From Crambe crambe (Eukaryota > Porifera > Demospongiae > Poecilosclerida > Crambeidae), in assembly GCA_963924555.1 (NCBI GenBank), contig OZ004590.1, positions 2,333,001 through 2,397,000 of the forward strand: a stretch of 64,000 nucleotides of DNA, read 5' to 3'. Below are positions 28,401 through 40,775 of the stretch, one piece after another (the first letter of the stretch is position 1; each line of letters opens with the position of its first letter). The notes under the pieces are model-generated. The model saw nothing but the letters and a program-made list of their open reading frames with translations, was not told where the DNA came from and made no database searches. Both the position numbers and the translations under genes were made by a program.

Positions 28401-30925
28401 GAGTGACAATAGTGTCAAAAAGATTTTTAGATATGAACAGCCAAATAGTTCTGCAAACCGTGTGATTTATGCTGTGTCAGCACAATTGTTCTACAAATAA
28501 TATTGATCTGGAGCTTGTAATTGATCTGCAGGCTGTAGAACCAACATTATTACTGGAACGATATTAGGATACTGCTCACCTTAACTAAATTTATCAGCCA
28601 ACTTTGTTAGTGTGGAATAATTAGGTAGCTACGTAGAAAGTTTCGCCTGTGACACACACTTGGTAATTCATATCAAGTTAATTTAAAGAGGACCTTTACA
28701 CAGATTAAAGGTGAGAAAGCAGCTGGATAGACTGAAACAAAAATGTTGGAACAGCCATAAGTTACTATGTGGATGCTGACCTAAAGATAAAAGAAAGAAA
28801 ATAATTTTGGAGTTGTGGGGAGAGATTGGAGTATAGGATGAGATGGAGGAGGGGAATGAAATGGGAAAGCAGGGGGTGCATTGAAGCTTGAGGTTTAGTA
28901 GGATGGCATTTCAGAGGTTGATTTTCTCCTAGATAGACTCATTCTGACAGCTGCTACAGCCTAAATTATTGGAAGAGCTGGATCTGGTAAAGGAAGATGT
29001 GTTGCTTAAGGGAAATGGAGCAATTTGAGACATTAATTTTAACCAGGAAGAGAATATCTTGGAGTTTTAAGTGGTAAGAGGTGGAGAGAGATTAGTCACA
29101 ACTTTGTAGTCTGCTTTGTATAGTCACTCAGGATCTACCCCCTTCTCTGGACTAGCTTACTGCATGTATGGGTCTCCAGCTTGGGGCTGGTTTAGTCAGA
29201 TTAAGTGATGTGATCCACTGGCTCCTGTTTGTTCTCCACCTGGCTAGCTTTGCTAGTTAAGCAGTACTGGACCAGCCAGGTACAATAGGTGCACCCAGGG
29301 TGGTGCAAATGGGATGATGGCAAGTTGGTGGACCTCTACCTGCTTGTCCACCCAGATGAATAGAACAAAATTATTACACACCAGGTATGTCAGGATTCCC
29401 ATGTATTCTCTCTAAATGTGTTCAACAAAGTACTTTATAGGTATAGGTCCCTGCATTAGCAATCATAAACTGGTCGTGTATCAGCTTTTTGGACTCAATT
29501 GATGAAGTATTGACTTAAAGAAACCATTGCCCTCAAGCTCATCAAGTCATGGCCAACGGGAGTCACAGATCATCTTTGGACGTGATTCAATAGTCGTGTC
29601 CCCATTGGATCCCACACAAGCATCCCTGCAGTATAATGCATATGACAACCCTGAATCCATCTGTTTGACCATCAAATAGCTGACAAGGAACCTAATACTA
29701 ACAGGCCTTGGGACCAACAACTTTTATACATCCCTTCCAGTGTCAAAGATGCCTCAATCGAGGGGAGACTGCAGTAGATCTGCATGCCTGGTGGGAAGAG
29801 CACCAACAAAAATTAGTTGCATGGTTAAATTGATGACCCTTTTCCTTGCCCAATACACACCCAATACATAAAAAACATTGTAAAGCATTATAAAGCATTA
29901 AAGTCATCGCTGATAGCTGCATCAAGGCAGGAACAAAAAAAAAACAAAAAAAAACGAGTAAAATTCAAAATGAGGCAGCTGTAATAAATGAAAACAGGTT
30001 GAAGCTTGAATTGCAGAAGATGAAAATGTCACTTTGATATTGGGATGGCTGAAGCCCATAGGTGGAATGCTCTTGGAGCCAGTGATGAAATAGAGAAACT
30101 TCTTGCAACCTGGATTAATTTAATTATGGATCATAAGAGCAGGAGAAACATACACATTCCCTCAAGAACTGTATGGGGACGTCACCTATAACCTCATGCA
30201 TTTACTCCTTGGCAGACAACGAGAACACTCAATAAACCTCCACATGGTGGCAGAAGGTGTGGGCTGAGCCCCCCCCCCCCCCCCCCCCTCATTAAGTTTT
30301 TGATGAACTTACCTAGCTAGATACATGTGTGTAACAAGCCTAATATTCAGTGGGAATTGAGACATCACCATAATACACCCTAGGACCTCATACAATGCAC
30401 CGCAGATTCAATGTAAATCCCTGCATTACACTCAGCCCTAGCCCAAATAGATCCCCTATGAATTAAGTGTAGCATATTTCTTATAGAATGTTACTCATAA
30501 ATGTACCTTGTAAGTCTAGTGAAGAGATGTAAGTCTTCAAATGCTGGCAAGTAGTTTCATCCTCTTCAACATTTCCAAAAGTATCTGTGGATAAATTTCA
30601 AATTTTGTTGCAACTGAAGCAATGAATAGTGGTTCGAAAACATCAGGGAAGTTCTGGAATAGTTCATTGAATCTCAAGACGCAGAGCCCATCAAGGAGAT
30701 CATCTAGAGCTGCCTTTCTTACACTCATTTAACATGAAAAATACTCCAGTATAAATATATATCAGAGAGTGCGCTCTCTAAGTAGGGATGGCTGGTCAAA
30801 GTTCACATGACTGTATAAACTAAAAACTCTTCTTTCTCTTCTACCCTTACTCTACAGGTTCTCAGAAGGCTACAGTGAAGCATTACACCTACACCACTGA
30901 TCAAAGTACATTGTAGTGTATTGGG
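28401..30925. other. unique, gene-poor region inserted in unit 2
   Basis: This stretch is not shared with the other units. I see no gene I can support. A minus-strand frame at 30537-30728 (63 codons, starting MSVRKAALDDLLDGL) is the best candidate for a degraded exon of unknown origin. A 21-bp poly-C run lies at 30269-30289 and an A-rich run at 29933-29955, possibly a retroposon tail. The region separates EML exon 13 from exon 14 in this unit. Confidence 0.4.
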
Positions 30926-31016
30926 TTGCGTGGTGGGATCTAGTCATACCAGTGACATATCCTTTTCACCAGCATTAATTTTAATATCTACCCACACGAC
31001 TTGCTGGAGAAGAGAT
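30926..31016 (+). mobile_element. truncated SINE remnant
   Basis: Same fragment as 19374-19465, including CCTTTTCACCAGCATTAATT, followed by a TATG run. Part of the duplicated block that continues to the Kelch gene. Confidence 0.6.
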
Positions 31017-31044
31017 GTATGTATGTATGTATGTATGTATTGTG

Positions 31045-31440
31045 TGGAGTCACTTGTTTGAACTCTGGGCTTGTAAGCGGGAGACCATGAGTTCAAGTCC
31101 CGCCAGTGACATATGGTGTTTATCCATCCTTTTCACCAACATTATTTTGCTATGAATATCCATCTAATACCATGCCACCAGTCCACCCAACTGAAAATGG
31201 GTACCTGGAATTTCCAGGGTGCAAATCAAACTAGCTATCTCTCCAATATCAGCTGTGGTCCAGGTGGGACTTTGGGTGCCCACACCACTTGCTGAGAAGA
31301 GGTAGTCAGTCAGTCCTCCTGTGAGTTCCTAGCCCGGGCTCCAGGAGGTTGCCAGCACTGACTCTTATAGTGCCTGCTTAGTGCACAGGCATTCTGGCTT
31401 GACCAGGTGCGCGTGACTGCTCAGCGGCAGCTAGATGATT
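31045..31440 (+). mobile_element. tRNA-Thr-like SINE, copy 2
   Basis: Head with CTTGTAA anticodon loop and GAGTTCAAGTCCC box B, then the full body, ending near the GCAGCTAGATGAT motif at about 31437. Preceded by (TATG)n. Nearly identical to the copy at 62051. Confidence 0.8.
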
Positions 31441-31470
31441 TGCATTTCCATTGTATGTATGTATGTATGT

Positions 31471-31616
31471 GGAGTCACTGACAGTGAGTAGTTTGCACTC
31501 TGGGCTTGTAAGCAGGAGACCGTGAGTTCGAGTCCCACCAGTGACATATGGTATTTATCCATCCTCCTTTTCACCAGCATTAATTTCCATCTAACACCAT
31601 GCCACCAGTCACCATT
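31471..31616 (+). mobile_element. truncated SINE (head and start of body)
   Basis: A second tRNA-like head with GAGTTCGAGTCCC box B follows directly after copy 2 and a TATG run. The body stops near the CCATGCCACCAGTC motif. The head has extra bases (ACAGTGAGT) near its start. Confidence 0.7.
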
Positions 31617-31683
31617 GGATCAAGTCCCACTGTACTGTTTTTACTGTACTTGCTGTGTTCTTCTTTTGTCATACTCTCTGTAG

Positions 31684-31878
31684 GTGATGGTAAGAAGCTT
31701 ACGTCAGTGGGTCTGGATGACGACCATTGCATAGTGGTGTGGGACTGGAAGAAGGGAGAGAAGCTGGCCTCCACTAGAGGCCATAAAGACAACATCTTTC
31801 TGCTGATGAGGAATCCCAATGCTGCAGATCAGATGGTCACTGTGGGAGTCAAGCACATCAAGTTCTGGACACAAACTG
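31684..31878 (+). pseudogene. EML exon 14, isolated
   Basis: A 195-nt exon with acceptor CTCTGTAG and donor GTACAG, encoding WD-repeat sequence ([18 protein letters not shown]). The frame is open, but upstream EML exons of this unit are lost or broken, so it is an orphan exon. The copy in EML-C (62695) is nearly identical but has lost one base. Confidence 0.8.
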
Positions 31879-32229
31879 GTACAGTACAACCTTTACTCTG
31901 TATCCTCACCTTAGACAGTGAAGGGGTAAGGGATATGTCCTACCAGCTTTGCCAGTGGAGGGGTAAGTGAAGGGGTCTACCAGCTAGGCAGCATGCAAAC
32001 ACATTGTTTAGTAATAGGGAGAAAAATTCATGTCCAAATAATATGTATATGTACATATGAAGATGTACATAGCTATGTATGTGACACATAAAGGATAATA
32101 TTGGAACTGCATGTGGTGTTGGTGTTTTTAGTGTTGTATAAAAAGTATTGATTTAGTAACTATGCATGACCATGTAGTGATAATAATACCAATGAAAATA
32201 TTTAGATATTAATTTTTATTGAGTATACA

Positions 32230-35200
32230 CTAATAGCTAATCAATGCTATATCAGTTCTGTTCGTCTCATTCAAACCTTCACATCCTCCAACCACCATCA
32301 CTTCTCTATCATTGATCATTACACTGGTGCATTGATGTCGTGGGTGTAGTAAATCTCCAACTTTCAGCCACTTCCCAGTTTCAGGTTGGTAGAGTTGAAT
32401 GGTAGTCAAGTCCTTACCATCCTTCACACCACCCAATGCAAGCAGAGATCCACTGATGGAGAATGGAGTGGAATAGATAACGTCTAGTTCAGATATCTCC
32501 TTCCAGATCTGTCCGTCTCTCTCGCTAGAACTCTTTGGGTTGAGCAGAGCTTGTAGAGACACACTGAATACCTTCTTCGTAGCATCACTTATAAACCCAC
32601 CCATAAAGTAACACATGTCACCCACTATGGCTGCCTTCATCTCACTCCATCCCACTGGCAGTGGAGGTGCAGTAGACCATTGTTTATTGCTAGTGTTCAT
32701 GACCTCAACAGATGTTAAATCGTCCCCCTTTTCAAAATCGCCTCCAGCCACTACTAGCCATTCTTTGTATGTTACAACAGAGCAGGAAGAACGTGCTGTG
32801 GGCATATCAGGATAGGGATACACCCATTCCTTACTTGCAGCTCTCCATGCACCCAGTATCTTGCTTTTAGCTCCACCCACTTCTATTCCTCCCACTAACA
32901 CTAGTTGGTTGTCGATCACTGTCATACCAAAGAAGCATGCTTTATATGGTGGCAATGTGGCCCAGTCCCCCGAGTGAATATCATATACCATGACCTCATA
33001 AGCATTGTCATTTCCGGTATATCCACCTCCAATATATACCAGCTCCTGGATCACTACAGCCTGCACAGTATCTCCCATCTCAAATGGCATATCTGGACCA
33101 CTCCTCCACCACTTTAACTGGAGTGGGAATTTGAGTTTTAGGGGTACCTGTGGAATGAGTTGTATAATTACTGATGATGACCACCACTTAGTGTCTGACC
33201 TTTCCTGCCCCCTCCTGTTGCTGTTCCTGCCACCTCTTCAGTTCCTCTGTTAGTCTGCTGATCTCAGCATCTTTAGTTTGCAGTTCCTCCCTCAGTCGAG
33301 ACTCTCTTAACTCTAAGTCTGCATGTAACTCCTACAGGTACATATTGAATACAGGGTTAGTAATGGTAGTTTCCCTTTCAGATAGTCCAGCGAATGAAGA
33401 ACTTTCTTTCTACGTATGTTAATGAGATTCCTTCTACAAGGGACTGCTACTTGAATAAGTTCATACATATAAGTAGCTTTCCTAAAGATTTATGAGAGCA
33501 TACTATAGAAACAACTAAAAGTGATGGCTGAAATGTCATTGTTCAAAAATATATATATCAAGAAGAAAAAGTAGTCCATTACTATCATAAATATATGCTT
33601 TCTCAGAAAACATGGCTAGCAAGACACTTCTTTTGCTAAACCTTACCTTACACACACATGACTACTGTTAGTAACGATGATAACCCTTACCTTATACACG
33701 TGACGACCCATACTTAAAATTCTTTTTTTTTTCTATGTCCACTTGGTATGCATTTACCCTTGTGATTTTGGGGATTTCCCTTACTCCGGAATCAGCTGAG
33801 TCAACTCTCACGTATCATGTAGCTACCTGTCATGTGATAGTTTGTTGCTGGTCCTTACTTGAAGTTGCTGGTCCTTTAGTTGAAGTTGTCCATCTTGGAG
33901 TTGAAGTTGTTCATCTTTGAGTTGAAGTTGTCCATCTTTTTCTTCCACCGCAATATGCAGCTGCTCTACTTGAGCATTTTTATCCTCCATCTCATTCTGG
34001 AGCTGCCGTATTTGAGCATTTTTCTCTCTCTCTTGTGCCTACAAATAGAGATACCAAGTGATTTACATTGAGTCCTATATATCAATATGCTTGCATGTAT
34101 GTCCATCACTGTTCAAAGGTCAATTACTATGTAAGCACGTGTTAAAATCAACTACCCTTCTTCTAATGACATTTTTTTTCTACTTGGAATATGGTTGCCT
34201 TGGTGATAAACACACACACACACACACACACGTCCTAACTTGAAATATCTGGTCCTTTAGTTGAAGTTGTCCTTGTAGTTCTCTTGTCATGTCTTCCAAT
34301 TCAGTTTGATGCCTCTCCTGTTAAAGAGTGAGCATATATAGCTATGAACAAAGAAAACTTTTACATGATTAAAATTCAACCTGTTGTTGAGTCAGTTCCT
34401 CTATCCTTCTGTCCTTCATCTTCATTTCTTTGGCCAGTCGTAATCTTCCGTAGTCTAACTTGGCAACATTTTCACCATACTCTCCTTCCACTTCCACTTT
34501 CATTCTCTGAAGTCTGTCCAGCACCTCATCAGTGGCTGGCCTTTGAGTTGGAGCATTATGCAGACACTGCTTGACCAGCTGAACTAGAGCTGGGTGCCCC
34601 ACATTGCACGAAACTTGGTGGTCCAATATTGCTATGTACTCACCACGACGTTCAAGTTCAGATCTTGCATGGATTAGTAGGATTCACGAAAGTGTTCTGG
34701 AGAAGGTCACCTGGGTATTTCTATGTAAGTAGCTACAAGTTGATACATGATGGTTAGTTAATTGGCATGTGGCACTGACTTGTATCAAAGTGTAGAGGGC
34801 AAGGTGGCCAAAGGAGAAGATGTCGAGGGATGGTCCATAGCGGTGAGTCTCTCCCAGAGCTTCTGGTGGCATGTACACTAGTGTCCCTGGTAATTTAGAG
34901 AGTGTCCTGGCCATCTGCCCTGGTCTCATGTCAATGATGCGGGAGTTACCCATGTCAGTGATCTTTGCCACCAAGAAGGAGGTGAGGAGAACGTTCTTGG
35001 CAGTTAAGTCCCTGTGGATGACTGGTGGTGTTCTCTTGTGAAGATAGACCAGTCCACTGGCCACATCCTCCAGGACAGAGCGCTTGAGGGAGAGAGGGAG
35101 ACCAGGCATGTGCTCCAACAGGTCATCCAGACTTGTCTCCAGTCGTTCCATCACCAGTAGAGGCAGTTGAGTTCCTGGGAGGAAGCACAGACCCAGGAAC

Positions 35201-35533
35201 TGGGTGATGTTAGGGTGACGGAGGCTGGACATCAACTGACACTCCTGCTCATACTTTTGGACAAGCTCAGGCACTCCTTGATTGCCAGCATCTATGAGAG
35301 CTTCGTGAATCTTCTTGCCAGCACAGATGAGATGCTGATATTTCACCTGTTGAAGAGTAGATCTCACTAACATGCATTCAAATCTGTTTCACTATACTGA
35401 CCTCTTCCACTGAACCATAAGAACCTGTTCCCAGGACTTTACCAGTTGGAGTGACATCAGTCAGCACAAACTGCTGTAGGTGACGGTTGTTCCTGAAGGC
35501 CTGAGCCACTCCATGTCTTCTCAAGAATGCCAT
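32230..35533 (-). pseudogene. KK2: kinase-coiled coil-Kelch gene with a frameshift
   Basis: Exons 35533-35402, 35346-34780, 34720-34381, 34317-34240, 34038-33859, 33331-33200 and 33147-32230 match KK3. The kinase motifs are present (GTGSYGSV, HRDLTAKN, DMG). Exon 3 is 11 nt shorter than in KK1: bases are missing near 34678, and the shifted frame meets TGA at 34658-34660, about 21 codons into the exon. A truncated protein would lose the end of the C-lobe, the coiled coil and the Kelch domain. The Kelch exon itself (306 codons with stop) stays open, which suggests a recent lesion or an assembly error. Confidence 0.8.
34208..34231. repeat. (CA)n microsatellite in KK2
   Basis: About twelve CA units directly upstream of the GTCC motif that precedes the end of KK2 exon 4. 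KK3 has the same tract at 40741-40772 with more units. Confidence 0.9.
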
Positions 35534-35539
35534 GATTAT

Positions 35540-36100
35540 TTCACATCAATAGCTGCATGGTTGTCGTTTTCGAGTGTATCTCATAACGGGAATTCACAAA
35601 CCAAATGATGTAGTAAATCATGTGATTGGTTGATTAGTAATCAATATTGACTGTTTTCACATCCTGAGTGCATTCATTTTCAGTTGTAGCTGCAGAAGTA
35701 GATAGTGACTACAAAAAAAATGCTATGTATAAATGAAGAATCTGTCCATTCATGCATCATGGATGTTTGTACATAGATGGAACTTTCCATGGCATGCATA
35801 TAAGAAACAATGGCTCAATGCTACGCCAGTTTTCTTATAGTCATTTGATCTTCACTTCCTCCACTGAGATTAATCATTTGAAATCTGTCAAAATGACACT
35901 ATATTTTTGGTGAATACAACAAACTGTTTGGTTGTTTCAACGATGATTAGTCTTGTCTAACAGTTATGTTTATTGAAATAACAATTACTTTATGTAGCTA
36001 TTCCTAATGACCTGTACAGATTATGTCAAAAAATAACACACCAACTTCAAATCAAAGTCATGTATTTTCCTTATCAGATTGTGTCAAAAAAATAACACTC
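35540..36100. other. 5' flank of KK2 and duplicated intergenic sequence
   Basis: 35590-35720 matches 42775-42895 upstream of KK3, so this is the ancestral 5' flank of the kinase genes. 36010-36100 resembles 1220-1310 (GATTATGTCAA repeats). No gene is seen. Confidence 0.5.
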
Positions 36101-36104
36101 CTCG

Positions 36105-36562
36105 ACCTAGTGGCTACTGGTCAGATCCAGCTGTCCACATCTGGGATGTGGCAACAATGGAGACAATCCAGGGGACGCACCAGAGGTGTCTGCATGCTTG
36201 GATTTTCAGGTGTGGCAATAGGAAAATATATATATACGTATGTAGCTATGTATGTATGGGGAGTGGTTCTGAATCATTTTCATTTGGAGAGGAAAGCTAT
36301 AGTGTTGGAGTTTTTTTGAGTCCATAAAGAGTGGCTACCTACTTGCTGTGTTCTTTTTTTGTCATACTCTCTTTGTAGGTGATGGTAAGAAGCTGGCTTC
36401 AGTTGGTCTGGATGACGACCATTGCATAGTGGTGTGGGACTGGAAGAAGGGAGAGAAGCTGGCCTCCACTAGAGGTCACAAGGACAAGATCTTTCTGCTG
36501 ATGTGGAATTCCAATGCTGCAGATCAGATGGTCACTGTGGGAGTCAAACAGGACACAAACCG
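36105..36562 (+). pseudogene. EML fragments (end of exon 13, exon 14)
   Basis: 36098-36210 matches the end of exon 13 (HIWDVATM), with deletions. 36379-36562 matches exon 14 but lacks 11 nt near 36549 that encode the HIKFW segment, which breaks the frame. The rest of the EML gene is absent from this unit. Confidence 0.75.
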
Positions 36563-36851
36563 GTACCTTTACTTGTTCAGTATCCCCACCCAGTCAGAGA
36601 GAGTAGTGTACCCCCACTATAATACACATCTCCATCTAATTTGGAGTATCCTCTAGTGTTCAGGGGTCAGTGAACTACATGATATGAGTTGGTATAGACC
36701 TCTATCCCTACTCTCCTAACGTGTCCTCCCAGCTTAGCCAGTGGAGGGATAAGGGATGTGTCCTCCCAGTGGAGGGATAAGGGATGTGTCCTCCCAGCTA
36801 GTTTGTAGCAAACATTGCATGTATCATTATTATAACAGGGGAAAATATTCA

Positions 36852-36990
36852 TACTCTGCTTATTTTTCTCAGCTAACATGATAAAAAATTCAATGCCGGT
36901 AGAATTAGTTCTCATAAAAATAGAGTATTCTGGTCGAAACGTTGGTGGTTTGTTTCATAAGCTAATTTATGAGAACTAATTCTATTGAAT
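36852..36990. mobile_element. short hairpin element, copy 1
   Basis: Shares CTGCTTATTTTTCTCAGC and the ending ACTAATTCTATTGAAT with 48759-48880. The arms (GAATTAGTTCTCATAA and TTATGAGAACTAATTC) are inverted repeats. An imperfect 9-bp repeat (AAATATTCAT/AAAATTCAT) flanks it. Units without it read straight through (56525, 47262). Confidence 0.65.
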
Positions 36991-37146
36991 AAAATTCATG
37001 TCCTAATAATTTATTATGCATACAGTGAAGATGTATGTATCTATGTACATGTTATTATGATCACATAAAGGGGTAAATATGGGGTCTGCATGTGGTGTTG
37101 CTGTTTTTCAATGCTAGTATTATAAGAAGTATTGACTAAGTAAGTA

Positions 37147-38519
37147 GCGTAAGCCCTCAATTGTCGACCTCCTAATTTGTGAGCTATGTATCTTTCTTAT
37201 CGTTGCAGGTACGAAGATGCAACAAAAACGAGCCTGTAGATAATTTAACAGTCTCGCACCAAATCTTTTGTCGACCGCTGACAAGCTAATCTTCATAGGA
37301 AAAGATCGTTAGAAAGAAAACTACTTTGGTCGGGATTGTCGACCACTGGTACTTGAAGTCGATCACCCGTTAACGATAGTTATTATATTGTCGACCACTG
37401 CCTAATATTTTGGTTGCCTATTCTCAAGGGGTTCTTTTTATACTATATATATTTCTATCACTTTTATTGTAGTGATATCACATTGTCCCTTATAAAATTT
37501 GATATAATATGAATAGAGCATTCAAGAGCTATAACACTATCAAGCACAAAATTAGATAAACACGTTTTGGCAGATTGCACAATTGTAGCCTCCATCTGTT
37601 TCTTCCAGGCAACAGACATGGCTCCATAAACCACAATCTTTGCTGCTACACTGAATCCATTCACGGTCAGCCAATACGCAGCCAGACTCATCAATATCAT
37701 CTTTATACAGCCCAAAACATACACAGCAAATATCTTCATTGGCCTCCTGGTTGCTTTCAGGGTCCACTCTCTTCCTCTTAGGGTAGGTCTTCACAGATCC
37801 AGTGAACTCTCCAGGTAGCTTCCTCCTGTTTCCAGATAAAGAAGGTACAGAATGCTCACCAGAAACCTTTTTTGATGCCTTTCCTTTGTCCTTGTTCTGT
37901 TTTGTTTTTTTTCACGGGCAATGGAAAATGAATCTCCTCTACGTAGACTCAACTGAGGCCATCGGTGACGAAAACAACACCACCAACCCTGAGATATCGG
38001 GCCTTCATGTTTTCTTCCCTTCTTTTTCACGACAGCCTCAACAATTTTTAGAACTTCCCCCCTTGTTTTGCCATAACCCATCTTGAAGCAGTTGATAAGA
38101 AACTTTGCAAGTTCTTTTTCCTCATCTTGAGTAAGGTACGGTTTGGGGCCAATATTACTGCCGTGAATAATTCTTCCAGACAGCCTATCCTTTAAGGTTG
38201 TTCGTGGAACACTGTGTTCCAAAGCAGCTCTGTTCACTCCCGCTTCCAATGGCCCCCAACATAGATTGGTTCGACCAGCTACGAAGCTTAGCAGGCCGAT
38301 TAGGAGCTTTACGCTGACTTTCCGGCGGCTGATTCTCCTTATTATGGCTTTTCTTTGCAGTGGCATTCTTCTTCTTAAGCTTAGGCATTGTTACCTCCAT
38401 TCACCGCCGTTCACCTCCGCAGCCCCTCCGTTACACCCGCTCACGTGATAGGTCGACAATAAAAATGGTAAAGGTCGACGTAAAGTACCGGTACGCGGTC
38501 GACAATTGAGGGCCTACGC
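37147..38519. mobile_element. internally deleted pogo/Tigger-like DNA transposon
   Basis: The 23-bp ends begin GCGTAAGCCCTCAATTGTCG and are inverted at 38497-38519. The flanks are TA (37145-37146 and 38520-38521), and units without the element have a single TA (58594). A TA duplication, the psq-type HTH and 1373-bp length indicate a Tc1/mariner-pogo element that lost its catalytic domain. GTCGACC motifs recur near both ends (37162, 37269, 37338, 37389; inverted at 38453, 38473, 38497). Confidence 0.9.
37552..38391 (-). pseudogene. pogo-like transposase remnant: HTH part plus PHD-like finger
   Basis: The reading starts at ATG 38391 (MPKLKKKNATAKK) and shifts frame near 38270. It continues with a psq/CENP-B-type HTH (VPRTTLKDRLSGR) and a second helical part (YLTQDEEKELAKFL, GYGKTRGEVLKIV). 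The DDE catalytic core that should follow is missing. The 3' part (37794-37552) encodes a Cys-rich finger, CCVCFGLYKDD then WIQCSSKDCGLWSHVCC and CAIC, similar to the zinc finger at the C terminus of some animal Tigger-like transposases. It cannot be an active transposase. Confidence 0.8.
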
Positions 38520-38574
38520 TATGCATAAATGTATATACCAATGAAAATACTCAGATAAGTTAATGGAGTGTACA

Positions 38575-40739
38575 CTAATAGTTAATCAATGCTATATCAG
38601 TTCTGTTTATCTCATTCCAACCTTCACGTCCTCCAACCACCATCACTTCTCTATCATTGATCATTGCACTGGTACATAGACATCGTGCTTGTGGTAAATC
38701 CCCAACTTTCAGCCACTTTCTAGTTTCAGATTGATAGAGTTGAATGGTAGTCGAGTCCTTACCATACTTCTCACCACCCAATGCAAGCAGAGATCCACTA
38801 ATGGAGAGTGGAGTGGATTTGATAACATCTAGTTCAGATATCTCCTTCCAGATGTCACTGTTGCTAGAACTCCAGATGTCACTGTTGCTAGAACTCTTTG
38901 GGTTGAGCAGAGATATGAGAGCTGGGAGGGACACACTGAATACCTTCTTCGTAGCACCACTTATCAACCCACCCATAAAGTAACACATGTCATCCACTAT
39001 GGCTGCCTTCATCATAATCCATCCCACTGGCAGTGGAGGTGCAGTAGACCATTGTTTATTGCTAGTGTTCATGACCTCAACAGATGCTAAATACTTCCCC
39101 TTTTCAGAAATGCCTCCAGCCACTACTAGCCATTCTTTGTATGTTACAGCAGAGCAGGAACAACGTGCTATGAACATATTCGGATAGGGATGCACCCATT
39201 CCTTGCTTGCAGCTCTCCATGCACCCAGTACCTTGCTATAAGCTCCACCCACTTCCTTTCCACCCACTAACACTAGTTGGTTGTCGATCACTGTCATACC
39301 AAAGAAGCGTGTTTTATATGGTGGAAATGTGGCCCATTCCCCCGAGTGAATGTCGTATACCATGACTTTGTAAGCATTGTCACCCCCAACATATACTATC
39401 CCCTGCATCACTACTGCCTGCACACTACCTTCCCTCTTAAATGGCATATCTGGACCACGCCTCCACCTTAACTGGAGAGGGAATTTGAGTTTGAGAGGTA
39501 CCTGTGGAATGAGTTGTATGATTACTGATGATGACCACCACGTAGTGTCTGACCTTTCCTGTCCCCTCCTGTTGCTGTTCCTGCCACCTCCTCAGTTCCT
39601 CTGTTAGTCTGCTGATCTCAGCATCTTTAGTTTGCAGTTCCTCCCTCAGTCGAGACTCTCTTAACTCCAAGTCTGCACGTAACTCCTACAGGTACATATT
39701 GAATACAGGGTTAGTAATGGTAGTATAGCTGACACTTTAGAATGTTATTATTGAGTGTTTCCCTTTCAGATAGTCCAGCAAATGACCTATGCATTAAGAA
39801 CTTTCTTTCTACATATGTTAATGAGCTACTATACTAGGGATTGCTACTAACTAGTGTTAGTAACGGTGATAACCCTTACCTTATACACATGACTAGTACC
39901 AGCAAAGGTAATGACCCTTACCTGTACCTTATACACTTAACCCATACAAATAAACACTTCTATGTCTGCTTGGTATGTGGTTACCTTGTGATTTATTTAC
40001 ATGCTGGGGATTTCCCTTACTCCGGAATCAGCTGAGTCAACTCTCACGTATCATGTAGCTACCTGTCATGTGATAGTTTGTTGCTGGTCCTTACTTGAAG
40101 TTGCTGGTCCTTTAGTTGAAATTGTTCATCTTTGAGTTGAAGTTGTTCATCTTTTTCTTCCACTGCAATATGTAGCTGCTCTACTTGAGCAATCTTGTCA
40201 TCCATCTCATTCTGGAGCTGCCGTATTTGAACATTTTTCTCTCTCTCTTGTGCCTACAAATAAAGATACCAAGTGGTTTACATTGAGTCCTATAATTAAT
40301 GTTATGTATGTCCATTACGGTTCAAAGGTTAATTACCATGTACTCATTGCATGGCACCAAGGAAGCTAGGGCACAAACCCAAGTACTTGAGCTTAACTAC
40401 GAACTGGACGTTCTAAGAGTCAAACAAACAGTGAAATACAGTAGAGAGCAATAAGCCAAGCACCAGAGACTGCAGTAAGCCTAGCTAGGCTGGCAAAGAT
40501 AGGAACAAATAAGGAGCCAGAGACTACAGTAAGCCTGTACTGGCAAAGAGAGCAACAAATAAACAGCCAGAGACTAGAGAGCAACAAGCAAGATGCCAGA
40601 AACTGCACGAAGAGCACAGCTTAGGCTAGTCTGGAAGAAACCAACCTATTCCTGCTGGTGCAGGCTAGTAATAAAATATGTTAAATCAACTACCCTTCTT
40701 CTATGATGTTTTTTTCTGCTTGGTACATGGTTTACCTAC

Positions 40740-40775
<36 letters not shown>

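Noticed and set aside
36840..37146. Hairpin at 36852 as part of the pogo element
   Set aside because: The pogo ends and TA duplication are exact at 37147, and the hairpin element also occurs alone at 48759.
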